NCBI RefSeq assembly: GCF_041807905.1
Contig: NZ_JBGVSA010000008.1
Location: 1 to 64,000 of the forward strand
Length of the DNA: 64,000 nt
Source of the DNA: JBGVSA01 sp041807905
GTDB lineage: Bacteria; Pseudomonadota; Gammaproteobacteria; Burkholderiales; Rhodocyclaceae
Reading direction: 5' to 3'
Position 1 is the stretch's first letter, and every line of letters begins with the position of its first letter. Positions 34,490 through 43,395 of this stretch are shown piece by piece. The notes below the pieces were generated by a model. The model did no database searches. It was given only the letters and a program-made list of their open reading frames with translations, and was not told the DNA's origin. The position numbers and the translations under genes were made by a program.

Positions 34490-35569
34490 TTGCCGGGTAA
34501 GTTGAGGATTCGACAACTGGCCGAGCAGACGGGCCTGTCGATCAGCACGGTCTCGCGCGTGCTGGCCGGCAAGGGCAACGTCAGCGCGCGCGCCAAGGAA
34601 AAGGTGCTCGCCTGCGCCCGCACGCAGGGCGTTCTGCATGACCTTTCTTCAGGGCGGCTGTTGTTCCGCACGGTCACGATCTTTGCGCCGCCAAGGGCGT
34701 TCGATGTCCGCATGGACATCTTCTATTTCAAGGTGATCGAAGGGGTGCGGGAGGCCGTCTCCCCCTATGACACACGAGTGACATACAGTCCGCTCGAAGA
34801 GCGGGACTGCGACGTCGCGTTGTTCCTCAAGAAGATCGCCGACCCGTCGGTCGAAGCCGCCATCTTGATTGGCATCGACGACCCTCTGGTCCACGAAATG
34901 GCCGCCGACATGGGCAAGCCGTGCGTACTGGTCAATTGTCGCGACACCACCTTGCGACTCGACGCCGTGTTGCCCGATCACCAATTGATCGGCCAGTTCG
35001 GTGCCGATTGGCTCATCCAGCAGGGACACCACGACATTCTTGTCGTGCAGTGCCTGCGCCGTGCGACGATGGAACGGCGCCTTGCCGGGATTCGCGATGC
35101 TTTCGCGGCAGCCAACGTGCCTTTCGTGGACGAACACAATCTGGTCACGACGGGAGGCTTCGGTGCTGAAGAGGCGCGGCAGGCAGTGCTGGGCCACTTC
35201 GCCCATCTGCCGAGGAACCGCTACCCGACCGCCATTCTCGCGGGCGGGGATTTCATGGCGGCCGGTGCGATGAAAGCCGTGCGGGAACTGAATCTGTCGG
35301 TGCCGCGAGACATTTCGGTGATGAGCATGGACGGCTTCAATCTCGCGCAGATCGACGACGTCGCGCTGACATCGATGCATGTACCGCGAAGCGAGCTGGG
35401 GTTCGAGGCGATCCGCATTCTTCAGCAGCGCCTCACGCGCCCGGAGGCGCCGTTCGGTACCTTGCTACTCAACGGTCGACTGATAGTGCGTGACTCCGTG
35501 CGTCGCCTGGGGCGGCGCACGGAACAGGCGCGCGGGGCGCAGCAGGATTACAGCCTGTATGGCAATTGA
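34490..35569 (+). CDS. LacI-family transcriptional regulator
   Basis: A 359-residue LacI/GalR-type regulator. The helix-turn-helix is RIRQLAEQTGLSISTVSRVLAGKGN at about residues 5-28, with the hinge helix KEKVLACAR after it, and a periplasmic-binding-protein-like sensor domain (about 60-335) with PTAILAGGDFMAAGAMKA and ISVMSMDGFN. It starts with TTG; GAGGG lies 8 bases upstream and no in-frame ATG precedes the DNA-binding helix. By position it should repress the divergent dctPQM-GH31 operon until the sugar binds. Confidence 0.9.
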   Translation: MPGKLRIRQLAEQTGLSISTVSRVLAGKGNVSARAKEKVLACARTQGVLHDLSSGRLLFRTVTIFAPPRAFDVRMDIFYFKVIEGVREAVSPYDTRVTYSPLEERDCDVALFLKKIADPSVEAAILIGIDDPLVHEMAADMGKPCVLVNCRDTTLRLDAVLPDHQLIGQFGADWLIQQGHHDILVVQCLRRATMERRLAGIRDAFAAANVPFVDEHNLVTTGGFGAEEARQAVLGHFAHLPRNRYPTAILAGGDFMAAGAMKAVRELNLSVPRDISVMSMDGFNLAQIDDVALTSMHVPRSELGFEAIRILQQRLTRPEAPFGTLLLNGRLIVRDSVRRLGRRTEQARGAQQDYSLYGN

Positions 35570-35612
35570 GGGCCGGGCGGGAAGCCGGCGACATGCCACC
35601 GTTGGAAAACGC

Positions 35613-35641
35613 AAAAAGAGAGCCACCCGTGGGTGGCTCTC
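35613..35641 (-). terminator. Rho-independent terminator after clpB
   Basis: An 11-bp stem (GAGAGCCACCC with GGGTGGCTCTC, loop GT) is followed on the minus strand by five T, 22 bases past the clpB stop. It also separates clpB from the convergent LacI gene. Confidence 0.92.
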
Positions 35642-35662
35642 TCGACGGCGTAGCGCTGACGC

Positions 35663-38245
35663 TCAGGAGGGCTTGCGGAAGTGGATTTCGCCGCCCTCGG
35701 CGTCGACCACCACGGTGTCCTTGGCACCGAAGCGCCCTTCGAGGATTTCCTTCGCCAGCGGGTTCTCGATGTGCTCCTGGATCGCCCGCTTGAGCGGTCG
35801 AGCCCCATAGACCGGGTCAAAGCCCGACTTGGAGATTTCGAGCAACGCCGGGTCGGACACCATCAGGCCGATCTCCAATCGTGCCAGCCGCTTCTGCAGG
35901 TATTCCAGCTGAATGCGGGCAATCGACTGGATATGTTCGTTCGCCAGCGCGTGGAACACCACGACCTCGTCGATGCGGTTGATGAACTCGGGGCGGAAGA
36001 AGGTCTTCACCTCGCTCATGACCGCAGCCTTGATGACGTCATACGGTTCGTGGCTCATCGACTGGATCATCTGGCTGCCCAGGTTCGAGGTCATCACGAT
36101 CACCGTGTTCTTGAAGTCGACCGTGCGCCCCTGTCCGTCTGTCATGCGGCCGTCATCGAGCACCTGCAGCAGCACGTTGAACACGTCCGGGTGCGCCTTT
36201 TCGACCTCATCGAAGAGGATCACCGAGTACGGCTTGCGGCGAACCTGTTCGGTGAGATAGCCGCCTTCTTCGTAGCCCACGTATCCCGGCGGCGCACCGA
36301 TCAGGCGCGCCACGGAGTGCTTCTCCATGAATTCGCTCATGTCGATGCGGATGAGGTGGTCCTCCGAGTCGAACAGGAATTCGGCCAGCGTCTTGCACAG
36401 TTCGGTCTTGCCCACCCCGGTCGGCCCGAGGAACAGGAACGATCCGTACGGACGGTTCTCGTCGGCGAGTCCGGCGCGTGAACGGCGGATCGCGTCCGAC
36501 ACGAGGCGCACGGCCTCATCCTGACCGACCACGCGCGTATGCAGGTGCTCTTCCATCTTGAGCAGCTTGTCGCGTTCGCCCTGCATCATCTTCGACACGG
36601 GAATGCCCGTGGCGCGCGAAACGACCTCGGCGATTTCTTCCGCGCCGACCTGCGTGCGCAGCAGCTTGTTGGCCTTCTTTTCGCTGCCGCCGGCTTCGGC
36701 TGCCTTGAGTTGCGCCTCGAGCTTGGGCAGCTCGCCGTATTGCAGCTCGCTCATCTTTTGCCAGTCGCCGCGGCGCTTGGCTTCTTCCATCTGCACGCGC
36801 ACCTTTTCGATGGCTTCCTTGATGTGCTGGCTGCCGGCGACCTGTGCCTTTTCGGCCTTCCAGATTTCATCGAGGTCGGCGTATTCGCGTTCGAGCTTGG
36901 TGATCTCTTCTTCGATCAGGCCAAGGCGGCGCTGCGAGGCTTCGTCCTTTTCTTTCTTGACGGCTTCGCGCTCGATCTTGAGCTGGATGATGCGACGGTC
37001 GAGCCGGTCCATCGACTCCGGCTTGGAGTCGATTTCCATCTTGATGCGCGCGGCTGCTTCGTCGATCAGGTCGATGGCCTTGTCCGGCAGGAAACGATCG
37101 GTGATGTAGCGGTGCGACAGTTCCGCCGCCGCCACGATGGCCGGGTCGGTGATGTCCACGCCGTGGTGGAGTTCGTACTTCTCCTGCAAGCCGCGCAGGA
37201 TGGCGATGGTCGACTCCACCGAAGGCTCGTCCACCAGCACTTTCTGGAAGCGGCGTTCGAGCGCGGCGTCTTTTTCGATGTACTTGCGGTATTCATCCAG
37301 CGTGGTCGCGCCAATGCAGTGCAGCTCGCCGCGCGCCAGCGCGGGCTTGAGCATGTTGCCGGCATCGATGGCGCCTTCGGCCTTGCCGGCACCGACCATG
37401 GTGTGGATTTCATCGATGAAGACGATGATGCGGCCTTCTTCCTTGGCGATGTCGGCCAGCACGGCCTTCAGGCGCTCTTCGAACTCGCCACGATACTTGG
37501 CGCCTGCCAGCAGCGAGGCCATGTCGAGCGAAAGAACGCGCTTGCCCTTGAGGGTTTCGGGCACCTCATCGTTAATGATGCGTTGCGCCAGCCCTTCGAC
37601 GATGGCGGTCTTGCCCACGCCGGGCTCGCCGATCAGCACCGGGTTGTTCTTGGTGCGGCGTTGCAGGATCTGGATGGCGCGGCGGATCTCGTCGTCGCGG
37701 CCGATGACGGGGTCGAGCTTGCCCGAACGGGCGCGTTCGGTCAGGTCGAGGCAGTATTTCTTCAGCGCCTCGCGTTGCGATTCAGCGTCCTGGCTGCCGA
37801 CCGAGGCGCCGCCGCGTACCGCTTCGATGGCCGCTTCCAGCGCTTTGCGGTTGGCGCCGTGTTCGCGCAGCAGACGGCCGGTTTCGCCTTTGTCATCGAC
37901 GACGGCGAGCAGGAACATCTCGGTGGCGATGAATTGATCGCCGCGCTTTTGCGCTTCGCGGTCAGTCACGTTGAGCAGGTTGCTCAGGTCGCGGCCGACC
38001 TGGACCTCGCCGCCCGTGCCTTGTACTTGCGGCAGGCGCGCCAGACCACGATCGAGCGCGGTGCGCAGCGGCGGCACGTTAACGCCTGCGCGGGCGAGCA
38101 GCGAGCCGGTGCCGCTGTCATCGTCATCGAGCATGGCCAGCATGAGGTGCTGTGGCTCGATGTATTGGTTCTCATTGCCGACAGCGATGCTCTGCGCTTC
38201 GGACAGCGCTTGCTGGAATTTGGTCGTCAGTTTGTCGAATCGCAT
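35663..38245 (-). CDS. clpB: ClpB disaggregase
   Basis: An 860-residue Hsp100 ATPase that works with DnaK to dissolve protein aggregates. N-domain repeats are at about 1-145. Walker A of AAA-1 is GEPGVGKT at 206-213 and that of AAA-2 is GPTGVGKT near 605, with a long coiled-coil M domain between (about 405-520, rich in Lys/Glu/Arg). Substrate pore loops KYRGEF and GYVGYEEGG are present. The start MRFDKLT at 38245 is the conserved family start; a GTG 9 bases upstream is less likely. A sigma-32-type promoter lies just upstream. Confidence 0.98.
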   Translation of the reverse strand: MRFDKLTTKFQQALSEAQSIAVGNENQYIEPQHLMLAMLDDDDSGTGSLLARAGVNVPPLRTALDRGLARLPQVQGTGGEVQVGRDLSNLLNVTDREAQKRGDQFIATEMFLLAVVDDKGETGRLLREHGANRKALEAAIEAVRGGASVGSQDAESQREALKKYCLDLTERARSGKLDPVIGRDDEIRRAIQILQRRTKNNPVLIGEPGVGKTAIVEGLAQRIINDEVPETLKGKRVLSLDMASLLAGAKYRGEFEERLKAVLADIAKEEGRIIVFIDEIHTMVGAGKAEGAIDAGNMLKPALARGELHCIGATTLDEYRKYIEKDAALERRFQKVLVDEPSVESTIAILRGLQEKYELHHGVDITDPAIVAAAELSHRYITDRFLPDKAIDLIDEAAARIKMEIDSKPESMDRLDRRIIQLKIEREAVKKEKDEASQRRLGLIEEEITKLEREYADLDEIWKAEKAQVAGSQHIKEAIEKVRVQMEEAKRRGDWQKMSELQYGELPKLEAQLKAAEAGGSEKKANKLLRTQVGAEEIAEVVSRATGIPVSKMMQGERDKLLKMEEHLHTRVVGQDEAVRLVSDAIRRSRAGLADENRPYGSFLFLGPTGVGKTELCKTLAEFLFDSEDHLIRIDMSEFMEKHSVARLIGAPPGYVGYEEGGYLTEQVRRKPYSVILFDEVEKAHPDVFNVLLQVLDDGRMTDGQGRTVDFKNTVIVMTSNLGSQMIQSMSHEPYDVIKAAVMSEVKTFFRPEFINRIDEVVVFHALANEHIQSIARIQLEYLQKRLARLEIGLMVSDPALLEISKSGFDPVYGARPLKRAIQEHIENPLAKEILEGRFGAKDTVVVDAEGGEIHFRKPS

Positions 38246-38280
38246 ATGGGTCACCCCCTGAAATACTGGAATTGCTCAAC

Positions 38281-38308
38281 AAATGGGGTTGCGCGCATCG
38301 CTTTCAAG
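38281..38308 (-). promoter_or_regulatory. Sigma-32 heat-shock promoter of clpB
   Basis: On the minus strand CTTGAAA, a 13-base spacer and CCCCATTT match the RpoH consensus (CTTGAAA, 11-16 bases, CCCCATNT) at every defined position. The -10 element ends 36 bases before the clpB start. This predicts heat-shock induction. Confidence 0.9.
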
Positions 38309-38483
38309 GCATGCGCTCACTACATTGATAAAGGCTGCGGTCGCCTCTTTGATAGTGGCACGTGGCGCTTTCATCTGCGAACCGGCTCTCCAAATGCTAG
38401 CTTGAGAGAATGTGCGCCGCGAACCGGCCGGTGCACTGTCGGGCTGACTGCCGTTTTCGACCAACCATATGGAGGTAGGTGTC

Positions 38484-38993
38484 ATGGCGAGCAACCAAGA
38501 AGCGCTTGGCGCATTACAGAAGAAGAATCTCGACGCCGCGATGGAACTGGCGCAACTGTCGATCGAAAACTCACAACGCATTCTCGAACTGCAAATGCAG
38601 GCCGCCCGCGACATATTCGAAAGCGGCGTGTCCAGCGCGCGGGCCGTTGCACAGGCCAGCACGCCGCAGGAAGCCCTGCAACTGCGCAGCCGCTATGCGC
38701 AGGAGACCACCGAGAAGATGCTGGCATGCAGTCGCGGCATCGCACAGGTGGCCACGGAACTGCAGATCGAAATGGGTCGGCTGGTGAGTCAGCAGTTTGC
38801 CGAAAGCGGCAGCGACGTGATTGCCAGCATGCAGGGCATGTTCAAGAACACACCGCTGAGCAATGACGCGGCGACGAAAGCCTTGCAGGACAGTTTCGAT
38901 ACCGCTCGCCGCACGCTCGAACAAGTCGTGCAGGCGTCGTCCGCCGCCTTCGGCGCGGCAACCGGACAGGGCGCGCGCAAACCGCGCAAATAA
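38484..38993 (+). CDS. Phasin-family protein
   Basis: A 169-residue, almost entirely helical protein of the phasin_2 family that coats polyhydroxyalkanoate granules. Typical are the opening QEALGALQKKNLDAAMELAQ, the middle helix TPQEALQLRSRYAQETTEKM and the Ala-rich end with basic GARKPRK. The start at 38484 follows GGAGG at 8 bases; an upstream ATG at 38469 would add five residues through that site. No PHA synthase is in the window. It is divergent from clpB. Confidence 0.85.
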   Translation: MASNQEALGALQKKNLDAAMELAQLSIENSQRILELQMQAARDIFESGVSSARAVAQASTPQEALQLRSRYAQETTEKMLACSRGIAQVATELQIEMGRLVSQQFAESGSDVIASMQGMFKNTPLSNDAATKALQDSFDTARRTLEQVVQASSAAFGAATGQGARKPRK

Positions 38994-39046
38994 GACTGTG
39001 TCGGGTGAGTGCGCACAGCGCAATGCAGTGCAGTGCGCTGCGACGC

Positions 39047-41470
39047 TCACCCCGATGATGGCGTGCTGTTCGCGTTGCCGGCGGCGGTGGCGCCTGTCAG
39101 GCCGAGTGCAATGCCCAGCCACAGGAACAGCATGAATGCCACGCGCGGAGCGTCGATGATGCTGTCGAACGTGCCTGCCACGAGGAAGCCCGCTAGGCTC
39201 GCCGCCATCGGTGCAGCCATTGGATGCATATTGCCCGGCCATCCGACGAGGCGGACCAACGCCACGATGAAGGCCAGTCCTAGCGCCACGACGCCAAGCG
39301 CGCCGTTCTCCACGAGCATGTGGAGGAACACGTTCTTGGCATGCCAGGGCAAGTGCTGACGATCGGAAGCGGAGAACCAGCGCCAGCCATCGAACGCGAA
39401 ATTGCCGTTGTCGATACGTTCCGTGCCGGTGGCGTCAATGAGCGAAATGCCGGTGACGTCGAAAGCCTGCGTGGCTTGCGGCGAGAAGGCGAAGGTCAGC
39501 GGGCGATAGGCATACCACGGCCCGCCGTCGAGATTCGTATCCGCCGCCGCGTCCCAGGTCAGCAGGTGCCATTGGCCATCGCCGGGAATCGTCATGTTCC
39601 GGCCGATGCAGACCGCCGGGTAGATCAGGTGCTTGCGGCACAACTCCATGCCGATGACGGCATCGGTTCGCGCGCGACCGCGGAACTGCAGGCGCGCCGG
39701 CAGCACGACTTCGTTGCCGCGGACGCGCTGTGTCAGGCGGAACACTTCCTCGCCGCCCTGGATGTGGCGCGGGGCATCGAGCGTGGCCCACGTCGTTTGT
39801 CCATCCGAGTTCAGGTGTACATCGCCCGAAAACAGCGAATCGATGACCTTCCAGCGATAGGCCAGCGGGAACTGCCCCGCGCCCAGGCCGAGTAGTGCGT
39901 ACGAGGGGCTGTCGACCAGCGTGACGACCTGGCGCCAGTTGTTGATGCGAGTGTTGAGGTCGGCGCCGATGGTGGAGAAGCGGGCGCCGGCATAGTAGCT
40001 GTTGGCGACGGCGATGGTCATGCCCGTGCAGCCCAGCGCGACGAGCAATGGCACGATGTGGCGCCGTTTGATTCGCCAGGCAACGCGCCCGGCCAATGCG
40101 GGCACCGAGGTCAGCGCCGCCAGCACGAGAGCGGCCACCGCCATCAGCGTGCCGGCCTCGCCCCCGCCCCAGTGATCGGCGACGCGCACTGCGCCAATGG
40201 CGCTCCATGCCAGGGCCGCGAATGCGCCCACCGTGCCGAGCGCACGGCGTGGGCGGCCGGGCTGGGTGCTGAGCGCGGCCAGCACCACGATGCCGATGAA
40301 CTGCAGATACACCATCTTTTCGTGCAGCGCGTCCAACATCGCCGCCAAGCCCGCCAACACGATGCCGCAGGCCAGGCCGACCAGCACCGGTCCGCGCGAA
40401 GCCGCCGGGGCGTCTGGCGCGGCGCCGGCGGCAAGCCAGCCGCAAACCGCCAGGCACAGTAGGGCGACGAGTCCGCGATAACCAGAACTGTCGAAGGTCG
40501 CCGCAGCCGCCAGCAGCACCGTCGTGATGAGCAGGGCGATTGGCCAGCGCACAGGCTGCGAACGCCGTTGCCGTGCGGAGGGTTGCCAGAGCGACAGCGT
40601 CAGGAGAACCAGCAGCGACACGCCAGCGGCGGCGTAAGTGCTGCGGGTGAAGCCGGCCAGGATGGCGTAGGCTCCGAGCAGGCTGGCCAGGCCGGCGCCG
40701 ACGCGCAGCCAGCCGCGCCCGCGCACGGCCGCCCATACCGTGATGGGCCAGGTCAGGACGAGTGCGCCGTCGAGTGCGGCGCCACCGACGTGCATCTCCC
40801 AGAACGAGCCCGTGGTGCGGTAGTCGGTGGCGAAGTCCGTCAGCGACGTGAAGGACAGGCGCTCCAGCAAAACCGCGCTGGCGACGCCAAGCATCGCCAG
40901 TACCGCTCCGGCCGCGAGCCCGCGCAATCCGGTGCGGGTGAGGAAGGGCAGGCACCACAGCGCAAGCAACGGTCCGCGAGCCAGGCGAACCGCCTCCATG
41001 TTCCCGCCGAAGAGCACGAAAGTGCCCGCGTTGATCGCTGGCAGCGGCGTCAGGCCGCGAGCCAGGGCGACGATGTAGCTGACCCACAGTAGTGTGATGA
41101 CGATCAGCGGGCCGGCGTTCCAGCGCAGGTGTGCTTCGTCGCGTTCGCTGGCGTGAAGTCCTCGCAGGCCGAGCGCGATGAGTGCCGCGCCGATGAGTGC
41201 GTCGCTTTCGGCGAAGTACCCGTTGCCCGTCCACGCCGTGAGATCGATGATCGGAATGAGCGCGAGCAGGAGCGCGAGCCAGTATCGCGGGCGCCACAGC
41301 AACAACGCCACGGGCAGGAGAACCAGCAACGCAAACCAGCCCGGGCGCGACAGCAATATCCAGCCGGCGATCAGACCGGCGCCGATGGGTACCGACAGGG
41401 CTGCATGGAGAATCGATGAGAGTGTCCGGCTGGAAGCCGGGGCGGGGGCACTGCGCGAAGGTCGGGTCAT
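39047..41470 (-). CDS. Large O-antigen ligase/polymerase-like membrane protein
   Basis: An 807-residue polytopic protein. About a dozen hydrophobic segments fill residues 20-500, and the Wzy/WaaL-like large periplasmic region follows, with NTRINNWRQVVTLVDSPSYALLGLGAGQFP typical of O-antigen ligase family proteins, then a beta-rich stretch (about 570-690, MELCRKHLIY...WHLLTWD) resembling a carbohydrate-binding sandwich. HAKNVFLHMLVENGALGVVAL is the conserved late motif, followed by final helices. It should ligate or polymerise a lipid-linked glycan at the periplasmic face. No other O-antigen genes flank it, so the acceptor is unknown. Confidence 0.75.
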   Translation of the reverse strand: MTRPSRSAPAPASSRTLSSILHAALSVPIGAGLIAGWILLSRPGWFALLVLLPVALLLWRPRYWLALLLALIPIIDLTAWTGNGYFAESDALIGAALIALGLRGLHASERDEAHLRWNAGPLIVITLLWVSYIVALARGLTPLPAINAGTFVLFGGNMEAVRLARGPLLALWCLPFLTRTGLRGLAAGAVLAMLGVASAVLLERLSFTSLTDFATDYRTTGSFWEMHVGGAALDGALVLTWPITVWAAVRGRGWLRVGAGLASLLGAYAILAGFTRSTYAAAGVSLLVLLTLSLWQPSARQRRSQPVRWPIALLITTVLLAAAATFDSSGYRGLVALLCLAVCGWLAAGAAPDAPAASRGPVLVGLACGIVLAGLAAMLDALHEKMVYLQFIGIVVLAALSTQPGRPRRALGTVGAFAALAWSAIGAVRVADHWGGGEAGTLMAVAALVLAALTSVPALAGRVAWRIKRRHIVPLLVALGCTGMTIAVANSYYAGARFSTIGADLNTRINNWRQVVTLVDSPSYALLGLGAGQFPLAYRWKVIDSLFSGDVHLNSDGQTTWATLDAPRHIQGGEEVFRLTQRVRGNEVVLPARLQFRGRARTDAVIGMELCRKHLIYPAVCIGRNMTIPGDGQWHLLTWDAAADTNLDGGPWYAYRPLTFAFSPQATQAFDVTGISLIDATGTERIDNGNFAFDGWRWFSASDRQHLPWHAKNVFLHMLVENGALGVVALGLAFIVALVRLVGWPGNMHPMAAPMAASLAGFLVAGTFDSIIDAPRVAFMLFLWLGIALGLTGATAAGNANSTPSSG

Positions 41471-41552
41471 CGGAGGCGGCCGGCGCGTGGACTATTCATC
41501 CATGATAGCCGAGCGCGCCCCGATGTCGGCCGGCCATATGGCCGGCACTGGG

Positions 41553-43202
41553 TCAGACCTGGTACTGCGAGAGCGTTTCTTCGATGGCGCGGCTGCGTTC
41601 GACCAGCGCCTGCACCGCCGTGGCGGTGTTGGCGACGGCGCCGAAATTGCCATCGGTCATCTGTGCTATCTGTTCGACCTGGCGCGAGATCTCGGTGCAG
41701 GCGGTGTTCTGCTCGCGGATGGCCGAGGATATCTCGTCGACCATGCTCATGACCTGGCTGGTTTCGCTGCGGATCTTCTGGATCGCCTCGCCCGCGCTGC
41801 TGGCATTGGCGGCCCCCTCGTCGACCTTGGCTACGGCCACGTTCATGCTCTCCACGGCTTCTTCCGCACCGGTCTGCATGCGCGTGATGAGTCCGGCGAT
41901 CTCTTGCGTGGAGTTGGCGGTGCGCTCGGCGAGCTTGCGCACTTCGTCGGCCACCACGGCAAAGCCGCGCCCTTGCTCGCCGGCACGGGCGGCTTCGATG
42001 GCGGCGTTGAGTGCCAGCAGGTTGGTCTGGTCGGCCACTTCCTTGATGACCCCGACCACCGAATTGATGTTCTCGCTGTCGGCGCGCAGGGCCGAGATGC
42101 GCTCCGATGCACTGCGCACGGATTCGGCGATGCTCTTGATTTCTTCCACCGTGGCCAGCACGACTTCCGACCCGCGCTCGGCGACTTGATCAGATGCCAT
42201 CGACTGGCGGTTGGCTTCGTGCGAGCGATCGGCGATGTGCGCGATGCTGACCGTCACCTCTTCCATTGCCGACGCCATGCCCGACGAAGCATCCGACTGG
42301 ACGCGCGAGTTATCGGCGATGGCGGCGGTCTTGCTGTCGATCTCGCCGGCGGCGCCACTGATTTCGCTGACAGCTTGCTTGATCTGACCGAAGCTCGTGC
42401 GCAGCCGTTCGAGCAGCCGGTTGTAGGCCGACAGCGTCTGGCCGATTTCGTCGTGGCTGCGTACCGGCACAGCATGCGTGAAGTCGAGGTGGTCAGCCGT
42501 GTAGATGATCTCGTCGCGCATGCGCGTCAGCGCGCCGGTGATGGAGCGGCCGATGAGCAGGCCGAGCACGGCAAGTACTACGACGGATACCGCTGCGGCG
42601 GCGACGGAGATGTACATCGTCGTCGAGAACGCGGTGTCGATCGCATTGAGTTCGCCCTTGGCCGCGTCCGAGTTGTAGCGCGCGAGCTGGACGAAATCGT
42701 CCTGAACCTTCTGGTTGAGCGGGCGGCCTTGCGTGGAGAGAAGCTGCAGCGCCAGGTTCTCTCCGCCCATGACAACGTCGCTCTTCTGGGCGGTGGCCAC
42801 CACGCGCTCCATCACGTCGAGGTACGCGGAGAGGTCTTCGTGCAGCGCGCCGACCAGTTTCTTTTCGACCGGCGTGTCGGCGAACTGCTTGTCGTAGGCG
42901 GCCGCGCCATCGAGCACTGCCTTGCGCTTGTCGGCGATGGCCTCGCCGATCTTGTCCTTGCGGTCGAGTTCCGTTTCCACGGCGTACTGCGTGACCAGCA
43001 GATGCATGGTCAGGTAGTTGGCGCGTAGATCGTCGATCAGCAGCACGCTGGGCATGGCGCTGGCGGCGATGGCTTCGGTATGGCCTCTGGTGACCGACAT
43101 GCCGGTCAGCGAAACGCCGATGGCGATGGCTACCGTGGCGGCCGACAGCACGATGATGGCGAGAATCCTGACGCGGATACTCAGGCTAAACAGTCTCTTC
43201 AT
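41553..43202 (-). CDS. Methyl-accepting chemotaxis protein
   Basis: A 549-residue chemoreceptor with a membrane helix at about 12-35, a four-helix-bundle periplasmic sensor (about 36-188), a second membrane helix (about 190-212), HAMP (about 213-268) and a cytoplasmic signalling coiled coil. The hairpin tip reads QTNLLALNAAIEAARAGE followed by GRGFAVVADEVRKLAERT, the CheA/CheW contact. No CheR-tethering pentapeptide is at the C-terminus, which ends in ETLSQYQV. AAAGGAAC precedes the ATG. The ligand is unknown. Confidence 0.95.
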   Translation of the reverse strand: MKRLFSLSIRVRILAIIVLSAATVAIAIGVSLTGMSVTRGHTEAIAASAMPSVLLIDDLRANYLTMHLLVTQYAVETELDRKDKIGEAIADKRKAVLDGAAAYDKQFADTPVEKKLVGALHEDLSAYLDVMERVVATAQKSDVVMGGENLALQLLSTQGRPLNQKVQDDFVQLARYNSDAAKGELNAIDTAFSTTMYISVAAAAVSVVVLAVLGLLIGRSITGALTRMRDEIIYTADHLDFTHAVPVRSHDEIGQTLSAYNRLLERLRTSFGQIKQAVSEISGAAGEIDSKTAAIADNSRVQSDASSGMASAMEEVTVSIAHIADRSHEANRQSMASDQVAERGSEVVLATVEEIKSIAESVRSASERISALRADSENINSVVGVIKEVADQTNLLALNAAIEAARAGEQGRGFAVVADEVRKLAERTANSTQEIAGLITRMQTGAEEAVESMNVAVAKVDEGAANASSAGEAIQKIRSETSQVMSMVDEISSAIREQNTACTEISRQVEQIAQMTDGNFGAVANTATAVQALVERSRAIEETLSQYQV

Positions 43203-43395
43203 GTCCAGCGTTCCTTTGGCGTGGCGTCGCGTGGCTTGCCGATGCGCGCGGCATGCGGACCGTTCTTGCGCGGGCTGGCGGCGACTCTTGGGGGAGCGCT
43301 GCGGCGGCACAAGGCCGCCACTGCGCATCTACACGCATATCGACGCCGAACTGCGTTTCCTTGAGTGGATAACGTTCAGGCCCGAAAGGGCAGGG

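Noticed and set aside
36539..38866. 775-residue open frame opposite clpB
   Set aside because: A shadow of clpB caused by high G+C codon bias; no family motifs and no start signal.
39005..39050. Long imperfect hairpin between the phasin and ligase-like genes
   Set aside because: Stem segments exist (GTGAG/CTCAC, AGCGCA/TGCGCT) but with large interruptions, no U-run and overlap with a coding end, so it is not called as a terminator.
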